Origin: Chiridota heheva
Taxonomy: Eukaryota; Echinodermata; Holothuroidea; Apodida; Chiridotidae
Direction of reading: 5' to 3'
Assembly (NCBI GenBank): GCA_020152595.1
Contig: JAIGNY010002236.1
Location: 1,007,501 to 1,071,500, forward strand
DNA length: 64,000 bases
Shown: positions 1-12,088 of the stretch, in pieces
Numbering within the stretch: position 1 is the first letter of the stretch
How the letters are laid out: the number at the start of each line of letters is the position of its first letter
The notes under the pieces: model-generated
Seen by the model: only the letters and a program-made list of their open reading frames with translations
Told to the model about the DNA's origin: nothing
Database searches by the model: none
Made by a program: the position numbers and the translations under genes

Positions 1-2198
1 TTTATGAAAACAAAACCATTTTACCTTTTATATTTTTCTTTGTTTAAAAATCAACTGATTAGCTCTCCTAAGCGTTGTTATCGGGCTATTACATTTTAGC
101 AAGGGTAATATGTTTTAGATTATTTGAGGAAAAAAGTTAAGATACAGTTATACTTACACAAAGTACTATTATAATATCTAAACATTTATTGATGTTTTAT
201 TTATTTGTTTTCGCACACTGTTTTTTGACTGAAACAATTTAATAAAATTATATGAACAAAAAAATTGTTGTCATCGAAAAATCAACCTGCATTTTAGTGG
301 AACATCCTAAAACTTATTTCCAGAGCTTTGAATAGGCCTAGTTAAGTTGAAAATAAATGTGCGGTGACTAAGAAAGATGGCGACCATATCATGAATTGGA
401 GAAGTTTTATCCCATCATGGTGGCAAATAGGTAAAGATTTAGGAATTTGAAAAAGTGTATTATTATTTAGACTAATTGGATTGAAGAATATCCAAAAGTA
501 AACTATTTTGAATCATCAATTTTATACAATGTGTGAATTCTTTAAAACATACAGTAGGAATTGTATGAGAGCTACAGCCCTTGTATGGCAATCCCAGTGT
601 CATCCGTACCGAGGGATGTGTATAATAACTACTGTAGCTAAGTCTCATGGGTGATTGGAGTGAAGTAACATTCAGCATTTCAGGAATCATGAATAATATG
701 CAAATTTGACTTATCCGAGGAATAATCCATTCCAGGTCTTTTAGTTTTTATATGTCCCAAGTACCCCGTAATTGATCAACCCTCGACAATTCCTGTTGCC
801 ATGGAGATGAAAACTTCAATCTTGGTGACCAAAAAATTGAAAAATGATGATTTTATTCGCCAGAGAAATAAAACTATTGGCTCACCTGGCGACTAAAAGA
901 AAAGTTTCTTTTAGTAAGAAATGTACTGAAATTATTTTGGTAGCTTGGGATCCTTTATTATTTACTGTCCCAAAATTACTGGCAATAATCCTAATTCTGA
1001 CTGTTTACACCGTAAGTTTGTCGCTACAAATCCCAAGGCATTGATATAATATGTATGATATCATATCGAGCAACAGTATACATACGGATGGACGTAAAGC
1101 GTTAAACGCACGTAGTATATGCAGAGAGAGGTGCCTGAATAAAATTATAATCATTTACCTGATGGAAAGTGATCATATTGTTTGCTTTGTTGAACTGTCT
1201 TTACTTACGATAACAGTTTTGTGCATTTTTGAAATTAAAAAGAGTTGTCATAAATGTATAAAGCTGAATTGAATTGTTCATGCAGGAAAACCGTTGGGGG
1301 AAGAAGGGTTGTTTTTTCGTTCAAAATTTACACTTAAAACTGGTCAACTTACAAATTTTGGCGATCAAAATTTTGGAAATGCGGGAACATTGGTTGCCAG
1401 ATTTTTTCTGAGCTGGCGAAAACAAAGCAAATGCAATTGTCAATGGTTGTTACTGATATATATATATATATATATATATTTTTCTTGTTGGCTGACATTC
1501 ACTGATTGCTGTTGTTTACTGATTAACAGCCTGTCGCATAACAAAAACATCCCAATATACGTGTAATTGAGTTGTGACAATAACTAGACCTACCCTAGGG
1601 CCTAGACCGTAAACTTGTACTCTAAATGGCTTTCACAGGTTCTGATACAATGCTTGCTCTACATGAGCAGTTTAATATAACCGTCACCATTTTGAATGAA
1701 ATCCTGAAACATTTGGAACAGGGTTACCAAATGTAATTTACTGGTGGATGCTAAATTATCAGCGAGGAAGGGGCCAAATCACAGCCTTCGAGGCCAAAGT
1801 TGGTCAAAATGAAGCATATTCAGGAATGTGTACTGTTATACTGTAATACAAAAAAAAAAAAACTTTAGAGTGCATGCTGCATGCATGCAAAGTTTGTTTT
1901 GGTACAATTTTTAAAAACTTTGGTGTAAAAAAAAAAAATTGACACTTTCCAGAAATTAAACAAATTTTCCCCCAAATGATTGAAATTTAAAGAAAATTTC
2001 CTAAAATTTGGGGAAAAGTTTCCAAAATTTGAAGAAAATTGACAAAAAAATTTATGAAAACAAAACAAAAAAATTGCCCAAAAATAAAGAAAATATGAAA
2101 AGCTCTTTGGGGCCAAATTTGTATAGATGTGGGTACCAAATATTTCCATATCAAATTTCTATGATTTCCCAAAAGAAGAAAGAAAAAACTGGTTGTTT
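1..2198. other. AT-rich DNA, no gene recognised
   Basis: Short open frames here have no recognisable domain or splice context. It contains an (AT)n tract at about 1455-1480 and poly-A runs near 1850 and 1930. It may be an intron of the HYR gene or upstream DNA; the sequence does not decide. Confidence 0.6.
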
Positions 2199-3135
2199 AA
2201 AGCTCAGCCTATGCCCACCTAATGCAAACACAAAGAAGTCTAGGCCAAAATCATTCCTTAAGCTCTTTTAGTTTAACATTAACCCATTCTTAGTTCCAGG
2301 TATTTCATGACAACAAAACATAATCAGGCACTTTAGTCGATTTACCTCCCCAAACAGCCACACAGCTAATTTAATCTTAAAATCTAAAACCACAAACATG
2401 TATTTTGAGATTTGTAAGTTCAAACTAACTGTAAAGTTTATCACACCATGGAAGTAGAAGCTTCCATGATCACACAGTGGTCAGTGTGTGAGTAAGTTGT
2501 ATCATGGAGCTATTAACTTAGCTCCATGGTTGTATGTTGTGTTTGAGGAGAGGCCTGTGGGAAATTATTTATAGCACAGAAGGTATGTGACCTGGGTGCT
2601 TTTAAAGTTGGCTTAGCTTATGCCCACCTAATGCAAACACAAAGAAGTCTAGGCCAAAATCATTCTTTAAGCTCTTTTAGTTTAACATTAACCCATTCTC
2701 AGTTCCAGGTATTTCTTGACAACAAAACATATAATCAGGCAATTTAGTCTGTTTACCTCCCCAAACAACTACACAGCTAACTTAATTTTAAAATCTAAAA
2801 CCACAAACATGTAGTTTGAGATTTGTAAGTTCAAACTAACTGTAAAGTTTATCACACCATGGAAGTAGAAGCTTCCATGATCACTCAGAGTGTAGAGAGT
2901 AAGTTGTATGTTGTGCTGGAGGAGAGGCCTGTGGGAAATTATCTATAGCACAAAAGGTTATGTGACCTCGGGCGCTATTAAAGTTGGCTTAGCTTATGCC
3001 CATCTGATGCAAACACAAAGAAGTTTATGCCAAAATCATTCCTTGAGCTCTTTTAGTTTAACATTAATCCATTCTCAGTTCCAGGTATTTCATGACAACA
3101 AAGCATAATCAGGCAATTTAGTCTGTTTACCTCCG
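2199..3135 (+). repeat. ~375-410-bp tandem repeat, about 2.4 copies
   Basis: The segment beginning at 2200 (CTATGCCCACCTAATGCAAA) recurs at about 2612 and, in part, at about 2987. Units share the AAACCACAAACATGTA stretch, the ACCATGGAAGTAGAAGCTTC palindrome-like stretch and the GAGGAGAGGCCTGTGGGAAA stretch. The third copy ends near 3135. No coding content recognised. Confidence 0.85.
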
Positions 3136-4217
3136 CCAACGAAGATGGACGGATTTTATGTTTTCACATGTGTTTTTTTTATCTGTTTGTTTGTCTGTCT
3201 GTCATGATATCTCAAGAACTGACAATTGGATTTGGATTAAATTTTATGTGTGGTTTTGTTACTTCTTAAGGCAGAAGTGATTAAAAAATAAGACATAGAA
3301 TAAAATGTAAGACATATTGGAACAGGGAAAGGGTGCAAATGGTGGGGTGGAGACATTTTAACTTAGGTGAGTTTGTCTGTCATCAAGATATCTCCAGAAC
3401 TGATTGGATTTTTTTTATTGAATTTGGTGTGCAGTTTTGTTACTGTTTTATGAAGAAGTTATTAAAGTTTAAGATTTATTGGAACGGGAAGGGCAGAAAT
3501 TAAAGGGTGGGATTTTTTAGGATGAGATCTGTCAAATTTAAGTTGTCAAGTTGTTGAAACTTTTTAATGGAATGTGCTGCACTATGACTTTGGCTCTGAA
3601 TGAAGATCCAAACAATACATTTTCTGGACTCAAAGAGACTTACATCAAGTGTTCTCTGGAATCAATGAAACAATTGGTTTCTGCCATGAATGGAAAATGA
3701 TGTAATGTGAATCCTGGCTGAATAGAGCTCAAACAATCATGATGTTTCACTTGATGAAATCGAAAACAATGGTATGGAAGAAAACCAGTCAGAGGATAAT
3801 CTTCAAAGGTTCAGATTGCAAATGTTTCTTACAGATCAAAACTTAAGATGAATTATGGGCCTAGGATTTCTGAGGTAGATTATATTGAGTATGGGAATAA
3901 ACCCCTAGCTTGATTTAAAAAGGGGCAGGGTGCTAGACTTGTTGATGGGCACATTAATGTGCATGCGAAGCGCTGCATCTTTTTGGCATGGAGTCTAGGG
4001 GCTCAATCCCATGGTGAAGAAGCTCTGGGATTTTAGCTAAAACCATACCTCGGAATAAAACTATTTTGATTGTTAAGGACCATCCATGAGCCAAACAGGA
4101 CAATTGTTTACTATGCTATCATCCTGTGTTCTGTATCCATGTAAAGTATTTTACTTATGAGGTCAATTAGGTTAACAAAATAAATAATAATAATAATACA
4201 AAAAATAATATTTGTTC
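3136..4217. repeat. Degenerate pair of interspersed-repeat segments
   Basis: Two related segments, about 3170-3300 and 3365-3480, share TTTGTCTGTC, then ATATCTC(A/C)AGAACTGA, then GTTTTGTTACT. The rest to 4217 shows no gene or clear repeat, apart from an AAT tract near 4185. Confidence 0.5.
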
Positions 4218-4322
4218 TCATGAGGGGCAGGGTGGATCCCAGGGGGCAGGGCAGATCCCAGGGGGCAGGGCGGACCCCAGGGGGCAGAGTGGACCACCAG
4301 GGGGCAGGGCGGACCCACGGAG
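4218..4322 (+). repeat. G-rich ~20-bp minisatellite, about 5 copies
   Basis: Tandem units of the type GGGGGCAGGGCGGACCCCA run from 4218 to 4322. A related GGGGCAGGGTGGA motif recurs in the intron after HYR3 (about 11679-11732). Confidence 0.8.
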
Positions 4323-4639
4323 CAGGCCGCCACTGTAAAACAGCAAAGCAAAGCTAAAACTAAAATTATTCTAGGCATTTTGGAATTGCAACGGGGCGGA
4401 GGTATGCGCTCTAGAGAGTGCTAATATTCTAGTTTCAGTTATTTCTACACAACTTTAAGCTTGAACAAAGAATTATAAGATGTTGACGTCGTTTCTTCAC
4501 CATTTTGTTTCTTTTTAATGTCATTTTTTGCTAATTAGAAGAATTGGCTCGTTGGCCTTATGATCACTGAATGAATCCTTTCAAGCTTGAAATCTCCAGA
4601 AAATTCTCATTGTTGCATCATCTTATACTAAGTTTTTAG

Positions 4640-5275
4640 GTCCCTATATTGATTGTAAACCTGACTGGAAGAAGCATAGATCTTGTATATGTAAGAGGGC
4701 AGCCACAACGAGAGGACTGAAGGAAGCATATATCTTGTTTATATGTAAGAGGGTAGCCACAACGAGTGGAATTCTCAACCGTCTTAAACATTTTCTACCC
4801 TAAAGTGCCCTTTTGACTTTTGCAATTCCCTTATTCTTCCTCACTTGAATTATAATCTTATTGTGTGGGGAAACACTCATACCACTTCACCTAACTTATT
4901 CAAACTCCAAAAGCAAGCCCTTAGGAACATATGCAAATGACCTTATTAGACTCATCCTGCACCTCCATTCAAAGAATAAATAAGGCATTCCTAAGTTATT
5001 GACCTTTTCTCCTACCAGTTAGGAATATTCCTATTGCGGTTTTATCATGGCCTCCTCCCTAATCTTGTTTATTTTTTTTTCAATGTCAATACTGACTTCC
5101 ATTCACATAATACTCTGTCTGAAAACCAAATGCATACTCCCCTACAACAGACACATATTATGCAGTCTCAAGTGCTATGTACAGGTGTTAGATTCTGGAA
5201 TTCCCTACCCATTACCATTAGAAATTCGTTATCGTTGTACACATTTAAAAAACACTTTAAACCTATCTGTTAAAT
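4640..5275 (+). mobile_element. Decayed non-LTR retrotransposon, reverse-transcriptase 3' part
   Basis: Broken plus-strand frames give typical C-terminal reverse-transcriptase text: ILPHLNYNLIVWG near 4840-4880, LFKLQKQALRNICK near 4895-4935, and FWNSLPITIRNS then FKKHFKP near 5195-5270. Stops and frame changes between the blocks show it is long dead. No 5' end, endonuclease or palm motif was seen. Confidence 0.75.
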
Positions 5276-6482
5276 AATACACCCAATTAGAATTAAGATT
5301 TGTATCCTTTCCATATATACTATCTGTTTCTTTATTAATAATTTAAAGTTTGTTTTTCTTTCCTTTAGGGAGGGGGGGGGGGGGCGGCCTTATACACCAC
5401 GGGAGGTATACAGGTATTTGTTCCTTGCTTGTTGTATTAGGGATGTAAAGGTGTACTGGGCCGGTTTAGGGCCAGCTGGGGGGAGTTTCAAGGGCCAGAC
5501 TACAGACTAGAAAAGATGACTTATTTCTGGTCCTTTATCTTCTTTCAGTTAGTGACCACATTACATGTTTATAGCTATTAAGTGTGTGTTCTATATATAC
5601 TCCTCTTTCTTACAAAATGTTTTTGAATACTCCATGGTCCAAACTTCTTGCTATGATTAATGTATATGGTGTACAGCTGTGAACTGATCTGAATATAGAA
5701 GTAAACTAAAACAAATTAAAATACCACACATTGGGCTCCAGAATTTCTTAAATTGTTTACTACGTTGTACATTAAGATTTTGAAACTTTTAAGGTAAATT
5801 TGTTAAACCATTATGCAAGTTTTTTGTGGTGTTTGTTATCAGTGAGACTTTTAAATACATAATTAAAATGCACAAATTGACATAATTTGATTTAACTTAA
5901 GAATAACTCGTAACCAACTTTAACTATTTTGATCCCGAATCATTTGCACACTACAAACCTTACCACAAGGAATTTTAATCTCCTTTGTTTCTTTGTTATC
6001 AAGTTACATTACATCATATTGGGTCTTGGGTTAGCACTCTTAACGTAAATGACGTTTCAGGTCTCTCTCTCTCTTTCTCATCGTAGTCATTTGTCAGCTT
6101 TTTGATTTGTCAGCTTTCTGATTTGTCAGCTTTTTGATTTGTCAGCTTCTTGGATCCTATAGTCTAGCATATATATTCAATTCACTTGTAAACCTGTGTA
6201 TGCTATCCTTGGAAAATTGGAACCATGAATGTGGTGTAAAGTTGAGTAAATTATCTTGCTCAAGGACAAAATGCAGTGCTCGCGATGGGAGTCGAAACCA
6301 GCATTAGTGAGGATATGACATCACTTTGTGTACTACTTTTTGCATATGAGCATGACTCTACTGGGACGCTGCACCTCCTTGGTAACAGGATCAGGTGGAC
6401 AATTTGCCTACCTTTTGTTTTATGTATTAATGCCAATACTGATGAACAAGACAAAGCCGTCTAATCACAATGTATGATGGAC
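5276..6482. other. Repeat remnants, no gene recognised
   Basis: Contains a poly-G run (about 5371-5383), a CT tract near 6061-6077, four ~16-bp copies of TTTGTCAGCTTTTTGA at 6089-6153, and at about 6235-6420 a fragment of a repeat (CTTGCTCAAGGACA, GATGGGAGTCGAAACC) related to the one hit by a LINE at 38.6 kb. Confidence 0.55.
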
Positions 6483-6573
6483 AGGATCAAATTTAGCATT
6501 TTTCACTTTCATTAAATGATCTAATTCAAGTACTGAAAGCGGACAGCTTAAAACTTTTTTCTTTGATTCGCAG

Positions 6574-6645
6574 ATACGACTGTGCCAACATTGAAAAACT
6601 GTCCTGGAAGCCTCAATGATTTGATGGTTTCAATTTGTATCATCT
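6574..6645 (+). pseudogene. Truncated HYR pseudo-exon upstream of HYR1
   Basis: After a good acceptor (TTCGCAG) the frame reads Asp-Thr-Thr-Val-Pro-Thr-Leu-Lys-Asn-Cys-Pro-Gly-Ser-Leu, closely matching the start of the exon at 6728. Similarity stops after about 55 nt, and the frame then runs into intron-like sequence and a stop near 6675. The intron sequence before it (6483-6573) is also copied before the real exon (6648-6727). This is therefore a tandem duplication of an intron 3' end plus exon 5' end, offset about 155-165 bp. There is no downstream donor, so it should not be spliced as a domain exon. Confidence 0.75.
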
Positions 6646-6727
6646 TGATCAAATTTTGCATTTTTCACTTTTAATTTATTTCACTTAAGTACCAAAAGCA
6701 GATAAGATTATCTTGTTTGCTCTGCAG

Positions 6728-6967
6728 ATGAGACCGCACCAACATTCGTAAACTGTTCTGGAAGCCTGGAGGTGGAAAATGATCCTGGAACTAATGTGGG
6801 CCAGGTTGATTGGAGTTTGCCAGTCTTCACTGATGCGAGCGGGATTGCCAGTGTGACGAGCTCACACAACCCAGGAGGGCTTCTTGTCGGAACGAGGGTC
6901 GTAATGATCAGAGGAGAGGACCCGTACGGCAACTTTGCCGTTTGTGAATTCAATGTCACTGTTCTTG
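6728..6967 (+). CDS. HYR domain exon 1 (HYR1)
   Basis: 80 codons, phase 1 at both ends; acceptor CTGCAG, donor GTAGGT. The domain opens DETAPTF. It has NCSGS where most copies have Cys-Pro, then VDWSLPVFTDASG, LLVGTRVV, GEDPYGNFAVCEF and a final NVTVLG. The turn reads DASG instead of the usual DNSG. Both cysteines of the HYR pair are present. It is the first intact HYR exon in the window; no HYR signal was found in the 6.5 kb upstream, so earlier exons lie before the window or are of another type. Confidence 0.9.
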
Positions 6968-7113
6968 GTAGGTATTAAGAGATTACTGAGAGGGTGGAGA
7001 TACTCTTACTGTCAGTTTGAAGCAGTTTTTTTGGCCACCCTTAATCCACAGGCATCCCTAACATATACAACTTCTCCCTATACTAATGAATATAATAAAC
7101 AAGGGAGTATTTT

Positions 7114-7211
7114 TATGTATGTATGTATGTATGTATGTATGTATGTATGTATGTATGTATGTATGTATGTATGTATGTATGTATGTATGTACGTATGTAT
7201 ATGTGTATATA
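7114..7211 (+). repeat. (ATGT)n microsatellite
   Basis: About 22 near-perfect GTAT/ATGT units in the intron after HYR1. Confidence 0.95.
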
Positions 7212-7214
7212 TAA

Positions 7215-7480
7215 AGTTTATATCTGGATAAATAAAGTTTGATCTGGCCAAATAAAGCCAGATATAATCTTTATTAAAAAGTCAATTTGATACACAAATA
7301 AAGTTTGATTTGGCCAGATCAAGCCTGATCTGGATATCATATCTGCCCCAGATCAAACTTGATCTGGCTCAGATCAAACTTGATCTGGAAACTCCAGATC
7401 AAGTTTGATCTGAGCCAGATCAAATTTGAATTTATATCTGCCCAATTCTTTATCTGGCCAGATCTGGAATTTATATCTGG
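7215..7480. repeat. Palindromic TTTGATCTGG repeat cluster
   Basis: Multiple copies in both orientations of AGATCAAACTTGATCTGG and CCAGATCAAGTTTGATCTG. The core AGATCAAACTTGATCT is almost self-complementary, so the cluster can form several alternative hairpins. The rest of this intron to 8478 shows nothing recognisable. Confidence 0.8.
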
Positions 7481-8478
7481 AATTTTTGTAAGGGGTTGTC
7501 TAACCTTACCATATGGGAGGCAAGTGAACCACTGGCATACACAGTAGTATTAAAGCTCTACTGTATATCTAACTGTACCATGTGTTGGGCAATTAGACCA
7601 AAGGTCCACCCAAGTCTGAGTATAATAAAGGTTACATTTAACTAACCCACAGTAGTTGTGAGTGGCTTATCGGCGTTGCAGATCACACGCCCCCAAAAAT
7701 CTCCAACATGAGGAGGGTCTTGCCTTTCATATGGAAGGCCTGCACAAACTGTTTTTATTCCATTCTACCAATTATATTCTTTCTATCCACTCAATTTATT
7801 GTCAGATATAGAACAAGTAATAAAACAGAATATGAACAATCTGTTTTGTTCATTTTCTCAAAAAGGCGATGAATTAAAAAAAACAGAAGCAAAAAGTTTT
7901 GAATATCTATTAAATATATGTCTTCAAAATTTTAGGATATCCAGTAAAGTTTTGGACAATCCGGAGCAGAAAATGAGAATCCTCATATGTTTAGTGTGTG
8001 CTAGTCAAATGTGTAGGCTCATGCGACAACGTAATATATAAAAGTACCCAATTTTTAAGGGTATTTTAAAGTAGCCAGTTTTTCGGGCTGCTCTCTGACT
8101 GTAGAATAAGAATAGTTTTAAGATTTTAAAATTTGGTTATGAAATGCTTAGTGATAAGGAGGATGGGGCTGGCAGTAGGGGGTGGGGTTTAATGTGCCAA
8201 GGAAAACACTTTTCAAGTGATTACCAGTTTTGCCACAAGTGTATTTCTTGAGCATTGGCTCCCAAACTTTGGAAGAAACTCTTTTTGCCCCTATAATTGT
8301 AAATGTTTATATGTGTAAAAAATCTTAAATGTTAAGTGCAGATGAGTTTGCAATTAAAGAACATTTTTCGGATTTGAAGCACTGAATATTATCACAAAGA
8401 GCAAAATAACTTTTCAAAGTTGAAAACAAATCCCTTAGTACCAACATTTATGTTTTTGTTTCTATATTTTTTGTTTAG

Positions 8479-8724
8479 ACACGGAGTCCCCCACCATTGT
8501 GTCCTGTCCCGCAGAAGTTATTAATACCACCTTTGAAGGTCAAGATATTGGCATTGCATTGTGGGACGTGCCTGAATTTCAGGACAATACAGGCACCGTT
8601 AATATCATCTCCAACACTCATGACCCTGGAGATGAATTCATGGAGGGGGTGACTGAGGTTACTTATAATGCATCTGACGCGTACGGGAACACTGCGACCT
8701 GTGTCTTCAACGTTACAATAAAAG
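8479..8724 (+). CDS. HYR domain exon 2 (HYR2)
   Basis: 82 codons, phase 1-1; acceptor TGTTTAG, donor GTAAGC. Motifs in order are DTESPTIVSCP, IALWDVPEFQDNTG, FMEGVTEVTYNASDAYGN, ATCVFNVTIKG. Both cysteines are present, with N-glycosylation sites at NTT, NAS and NVT. The last ~70 nt of this exon, together with the donor and ~100 nt of the following intron, have a partial copy about 3.4 kb downstream (12075-12225), preceded by an array built from the same exon sequence. Confidence 0.92.
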
Positions 8725-9129
8725 GTAAGCATATAATGTTGGGTGACAAGTTTTTGGTGATAGGTTTATATGCAGCAGGGGCGTTATGGGAGGGGGCGGG
8801 GCATTTGCTCTCCAATGAGATTGCTTTTCCCCCACTTGCCTTACACTTGTCGCGCACTTCCCTCCCACTTTCCCCCCAGTAAATTTTGTAAAGTGACATA
8901 TTTTGTCCGATTTATAGGCTTCTGCCCCTCCCCCATTAAGATAAAATTGCCCCTCTCTTGCCCCCATGACCAAAACCCTGTGCCGCCTAATTTGAATGCT
9001 GATATTAAGATTTAAATTGTCTTTGGACGGTAGAGGTGGCAACAGTTGCATTATATTAAAATCATTTTGCTAATTTAAAATTTATGAATAGAAAATTGTT
9101 TTTAACGTGATAAATCCATTGTTTTCTAA

Positions 9130-10160
9130 TCCTCATCGGAATCTCTTTGAAATAGAGCAATTGATTGAGAATAACAGAGTACTAGATTCCATACATGAAG
9201 TAATATCCATATTATTAATCACATAGTTCAACAGGGTAGTCCACTCAGCAAGAGCTGGTCTTCTGTGGGGCCCTGCAGTGTACAATATAAATATTAAACA
9301 CATATTAAAACATAAACGTAATAGGTAATACATAATGACATTTTATATTAAAGAAGACCATGAAATAAATGTTAAACAAGATAAAAGATAGAAGTAATTA
9401 AAACAAAAACAATATGAATATAAAAGCAGAAGTTAAGAAAATAAATGAACTATAAAACATACATATTGGAAATAGCATAAATGCATTCTTCAAAACAGAA
9501 AAAATAGTCAGTAAAAATTAAATATCAAGATTGCATTTAAAAGATTAAAGAGATTGGCTTGTTCTTTCTATTGCACTTAAATTATTCCATGCTTTGACCC
9601 GTTGAATGATAACACTTTTCCGGTAAAATTCAGTTATGCAGTGGCATCTGTAACATTTCAGTCTTTGCATCTTGTTTAGTATGGATGTTTTTGGATGAGT
9701 GCCAATATTTTATTGCACAAATATGGTAGGGCATTATTAGTAACACATTTATACATCATAATTGCATCTGATCTTGGAAGTTTTTTGTTATTTTGATAAA
9801 ACCAAGATCATGGAGCACTTCATCAATTAAAGTTGATGAATTTGAATTTAAAGAATTGAATTAAGTCTTCTTGGAGCAGTATTTGTAATTATACAACATT
9901 GGTTTCTCACACGTTAATAAAACTTCAAACTTTTATCCTCATTCAAATTTAGAAGTTGGACCTAGTAAGTTTTTTTGTTTATTTCAATAAAACCAAGATC
10001 ACTGAGCACTTTATCAATTGAAAGTAAGGAATTGTATTTAAAGAATTGAATGAATTCTTCTTGGAGCAGTATTTGTAGTCATACAACAATGATTTCTCAC
10101 ACGTTAATAAAACTTCAAAACTTTACCCTCGTTCAAATTCGGAAGTTGGACAAGTGGGAA
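9130..10160 (-). mobile_element. Decayed minus-strand non-LTR retrotransposon 3' end
   Basis: Read on the minus strand, 9579-9604 gives QRVKAWNN followed by FK-type residues, as in the C-terminus of CR1/RTE-like reverse transcriptases. Downstream, 9233-9280 carries a 3'-UTR-like stretch (AGAAGACCAGCTCTTGCTGA on the minus strand). At about 9795-9965 and 9984-10155 an ~187-bp segment is tandemly duplicated (GAATTCTTCTTGGAGCAGTA-type text in both). No intact ORF. Confidence 0.65.
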
Positions 10161-10768
10161 AATATTTATGGTTAACTTATCGTTTTTATCTGATGGTTGT
10201 TTGGCAACCAGAAACGTAATGGTCAGTTAGCGTCTTTAACACGGAGGAAAGTAGATTTCAGTTTGTGTGTTTTGATTGGTCAAAACGCAATGTACAGTAC
10301 ACTTACATTGATCTGCCCTAATCGGTATCATCTTGGAATCAAATTTATGCCACCACATTTAAAAGAAAGGAATTTCTTCCTATTGCACAAAATCAAATAA
10401 AGTGTGAAGCATGTGCTTGCACACAGAGTTGGAATTAATGATAAAACGTCCCATGTTTCCAACTGAATGTATCCTAAACTTTCCCACGAAAAATTGCAGA
10501 AGAAAAAGTGCAATGATCCTCATTTGCTTTTATTTCTATTTTATTGAACTTTTTACCTTCATTTTTTTAAGGACAAAATAAGTGGGAAGTTTAAATATTG
10601 AATTTTTTCAGTTTGTTTTGTTCCCATGTTTTTTTTAAAAATGTTTATGAATAAAATATTTCTTCCCACAAACTCCCGTGCTTATAACTGCTGGAACTGT
10701 ATATGCATGTATTTTCCAACCCCGCTAAGTTGTACATTTGACGTTGTAGAGTGAGTAAGTGATGACCT

Positions 10769-10877
10769 TTAACCCTTACTCTTCCACGCGGAGATATTAT
10801 CACCGTTTTGGGTTCACCATCTTTGACTCCACCTCCTGAGCGCATTTAAAAAAATGTGCTGGTAGAGTAAGGGTTAA
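10769..10877. mobile_element. Short palindromic MITE, copy 1
   Basis: A 109-bp element with terminal inverted repeats: TTAACCCTTACTCT at the left and AGAGTAAGGGTTAA at the right. The interior has CCACGCGGAGATATTATCAC and a CATCTTTGACTCC stretch. No coding capacity. Confidence 0.8.
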
Positions 10878-11011
10878 TGAACCGCGACAAATGTGCCAAC
10901 TTGGAAATATATGCTGCATGATCCTGGTGGGCGGCCCAGCGGGTCACTGAAGCGGAACAGCTCGACGCTGCTGCTTAGAAGACAGAGGACCCTTCAATAA
11001 ACAGCCCTTGA

Positions 11012-11116
11012 TTAACCCTTACTCTACCACGCGGCGATATTATCACCGGGTGCCCCATCTTTGACTCCGCCTCCCAGGCGCATTTTCAAAAAAGTGCTGG
11101 TAAGAGTAAGGGTCAA
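11012..11116. mobile_element. Short palindromic MITE, copy 2
   Basis: Same family as the element at 10769: TTAACCCTTACTCTACCA at the left, AGAGTAAGGGTCAA at the right, same orientation and interior. It lies 53 nt before the HYR3 acceptor. Confidence 0.8.
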
Positions 11117-11169
11117 ACATCTTTCATTATGGATGTTTGGTTGTCTCAATGTTATGTTCTATTCCTCAG

Positions 11170-11418
11170 ATCTCGAGAAGCCAGTATTCACGTCGTGCCC
11201 AACAAACTTAACCAATAGCACATCCGCAGACTCTGATCAAGGAATTGCCTTTTGGGATGCACCAACCGCAATGGACAATGATGGAAATGCCACGGTTACA
11301 CTCACAGTGGGCCCTAGCTCGGGTTCCATGTTTCCATTGGGAGTTACCATGGTATCATATGAAGCAGAAGACAATGCAAATAATGTTGCAACGTGTGAAT
11401 TTTTCGTAACAATTATTG
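11170..11418 (+). CDS. HYR domain exon 3 (HYR3)
   Basis: 83 codons, phase 1-1; acceptor TCCTCAG, donor GTAAGT. Motifs are DLEKPVFTSCPTNLTN, IAFWDAPTAMDNDGN, MFPLGVTMVSYEAEDNANN and ATCEFFVTIIG. It is intact, with both cysteines. Two copies of a ~105-bp palindromic MITE lie shortly before the acceptor, the nearer ending at 11116. Confidence 0.92.
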
Positions 11419-11760
11419 GTAAGTTTGATTGTGGTTTGTGAACAAACCTCGAGCTTGATCCAAAAAAGGGTAGGGTATCACTGACCAAAAGGGGCATTTA
11501 TAAGGCATGAAGGGCACTTTGAGGCATGTTTGAGGTAAATGTAAACAGAGAGGAATCGATACAACAAGTAGAGTCCCTGCATCTTTGTATATTGGGTAAC
11601 TGTAATCAGCATGTAAAGAAAGCAACACCGTTCTCAAAAGTATATTTTGTGAACAAAATGTAGAGTGTGTAGTGGAAAGGGGCAGGGTGGAGGCAATGAG
11701 GGGCAGGGTGGAGGCAATGCCAGGCAGGGTGGAGCACCCTTTTGAAGAAGCGAAATAAGG

Positions 11761-12088
11761 GGCCTTATAATGCATCTGACGCATACTCGAACACGCTGAG
11801 GGGCCTTATAATGCATCTGACGCATACTCTGAACACGCTGAGGGGCCTTATAATGCTTCTGACGCATACTCGAACACGCTGAGGGGCCTTATAATGCATC
11901 TGACGCATACTTGAACACGCTGAGGGGCCTTATAATGCATCTGACGCATACTCGAACACGGTGAGGGGCCTTATAATGCATCTGAAGCATACTTGAACAC
12001 CCTGGGGGGCCTTATAATGCATCTGAAGCATACTTGAACACCCTGGGGGCCTTAAAATGCATCTGACGCATACTCGAACACGCTGAGC
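11761..12088 (+). repeat. 41-bp minisatellite apparently derived from HYR2 exon sequence, 8 copies
   Basis: Eight units of about 41 bp, each containing CTTATAATGCATCTGACGCA then TACTCGAACACGCTGAG. The HYR2 exon has CTTATAATGCATCTGACGCG then TACGGGAACACTGCGA at 8664-8699. After the last unit, similarity continues through the rest of HYR2, its donor and its intron. Confidence 0.85.

Noticed and set aside
844..1566. Short open frames of 66-90 codons upstream of the first exon
   Set aside because: No similarity to HYR or other domains, AT-rich, low-complexity tails, no splice-bounded structure.
4172..4378. Minus-strand 68-codon frame with a signal-peptide-like start
   Set aside because: It is the translation of the G-rich 20-bp minisatellite and an AAT tract.
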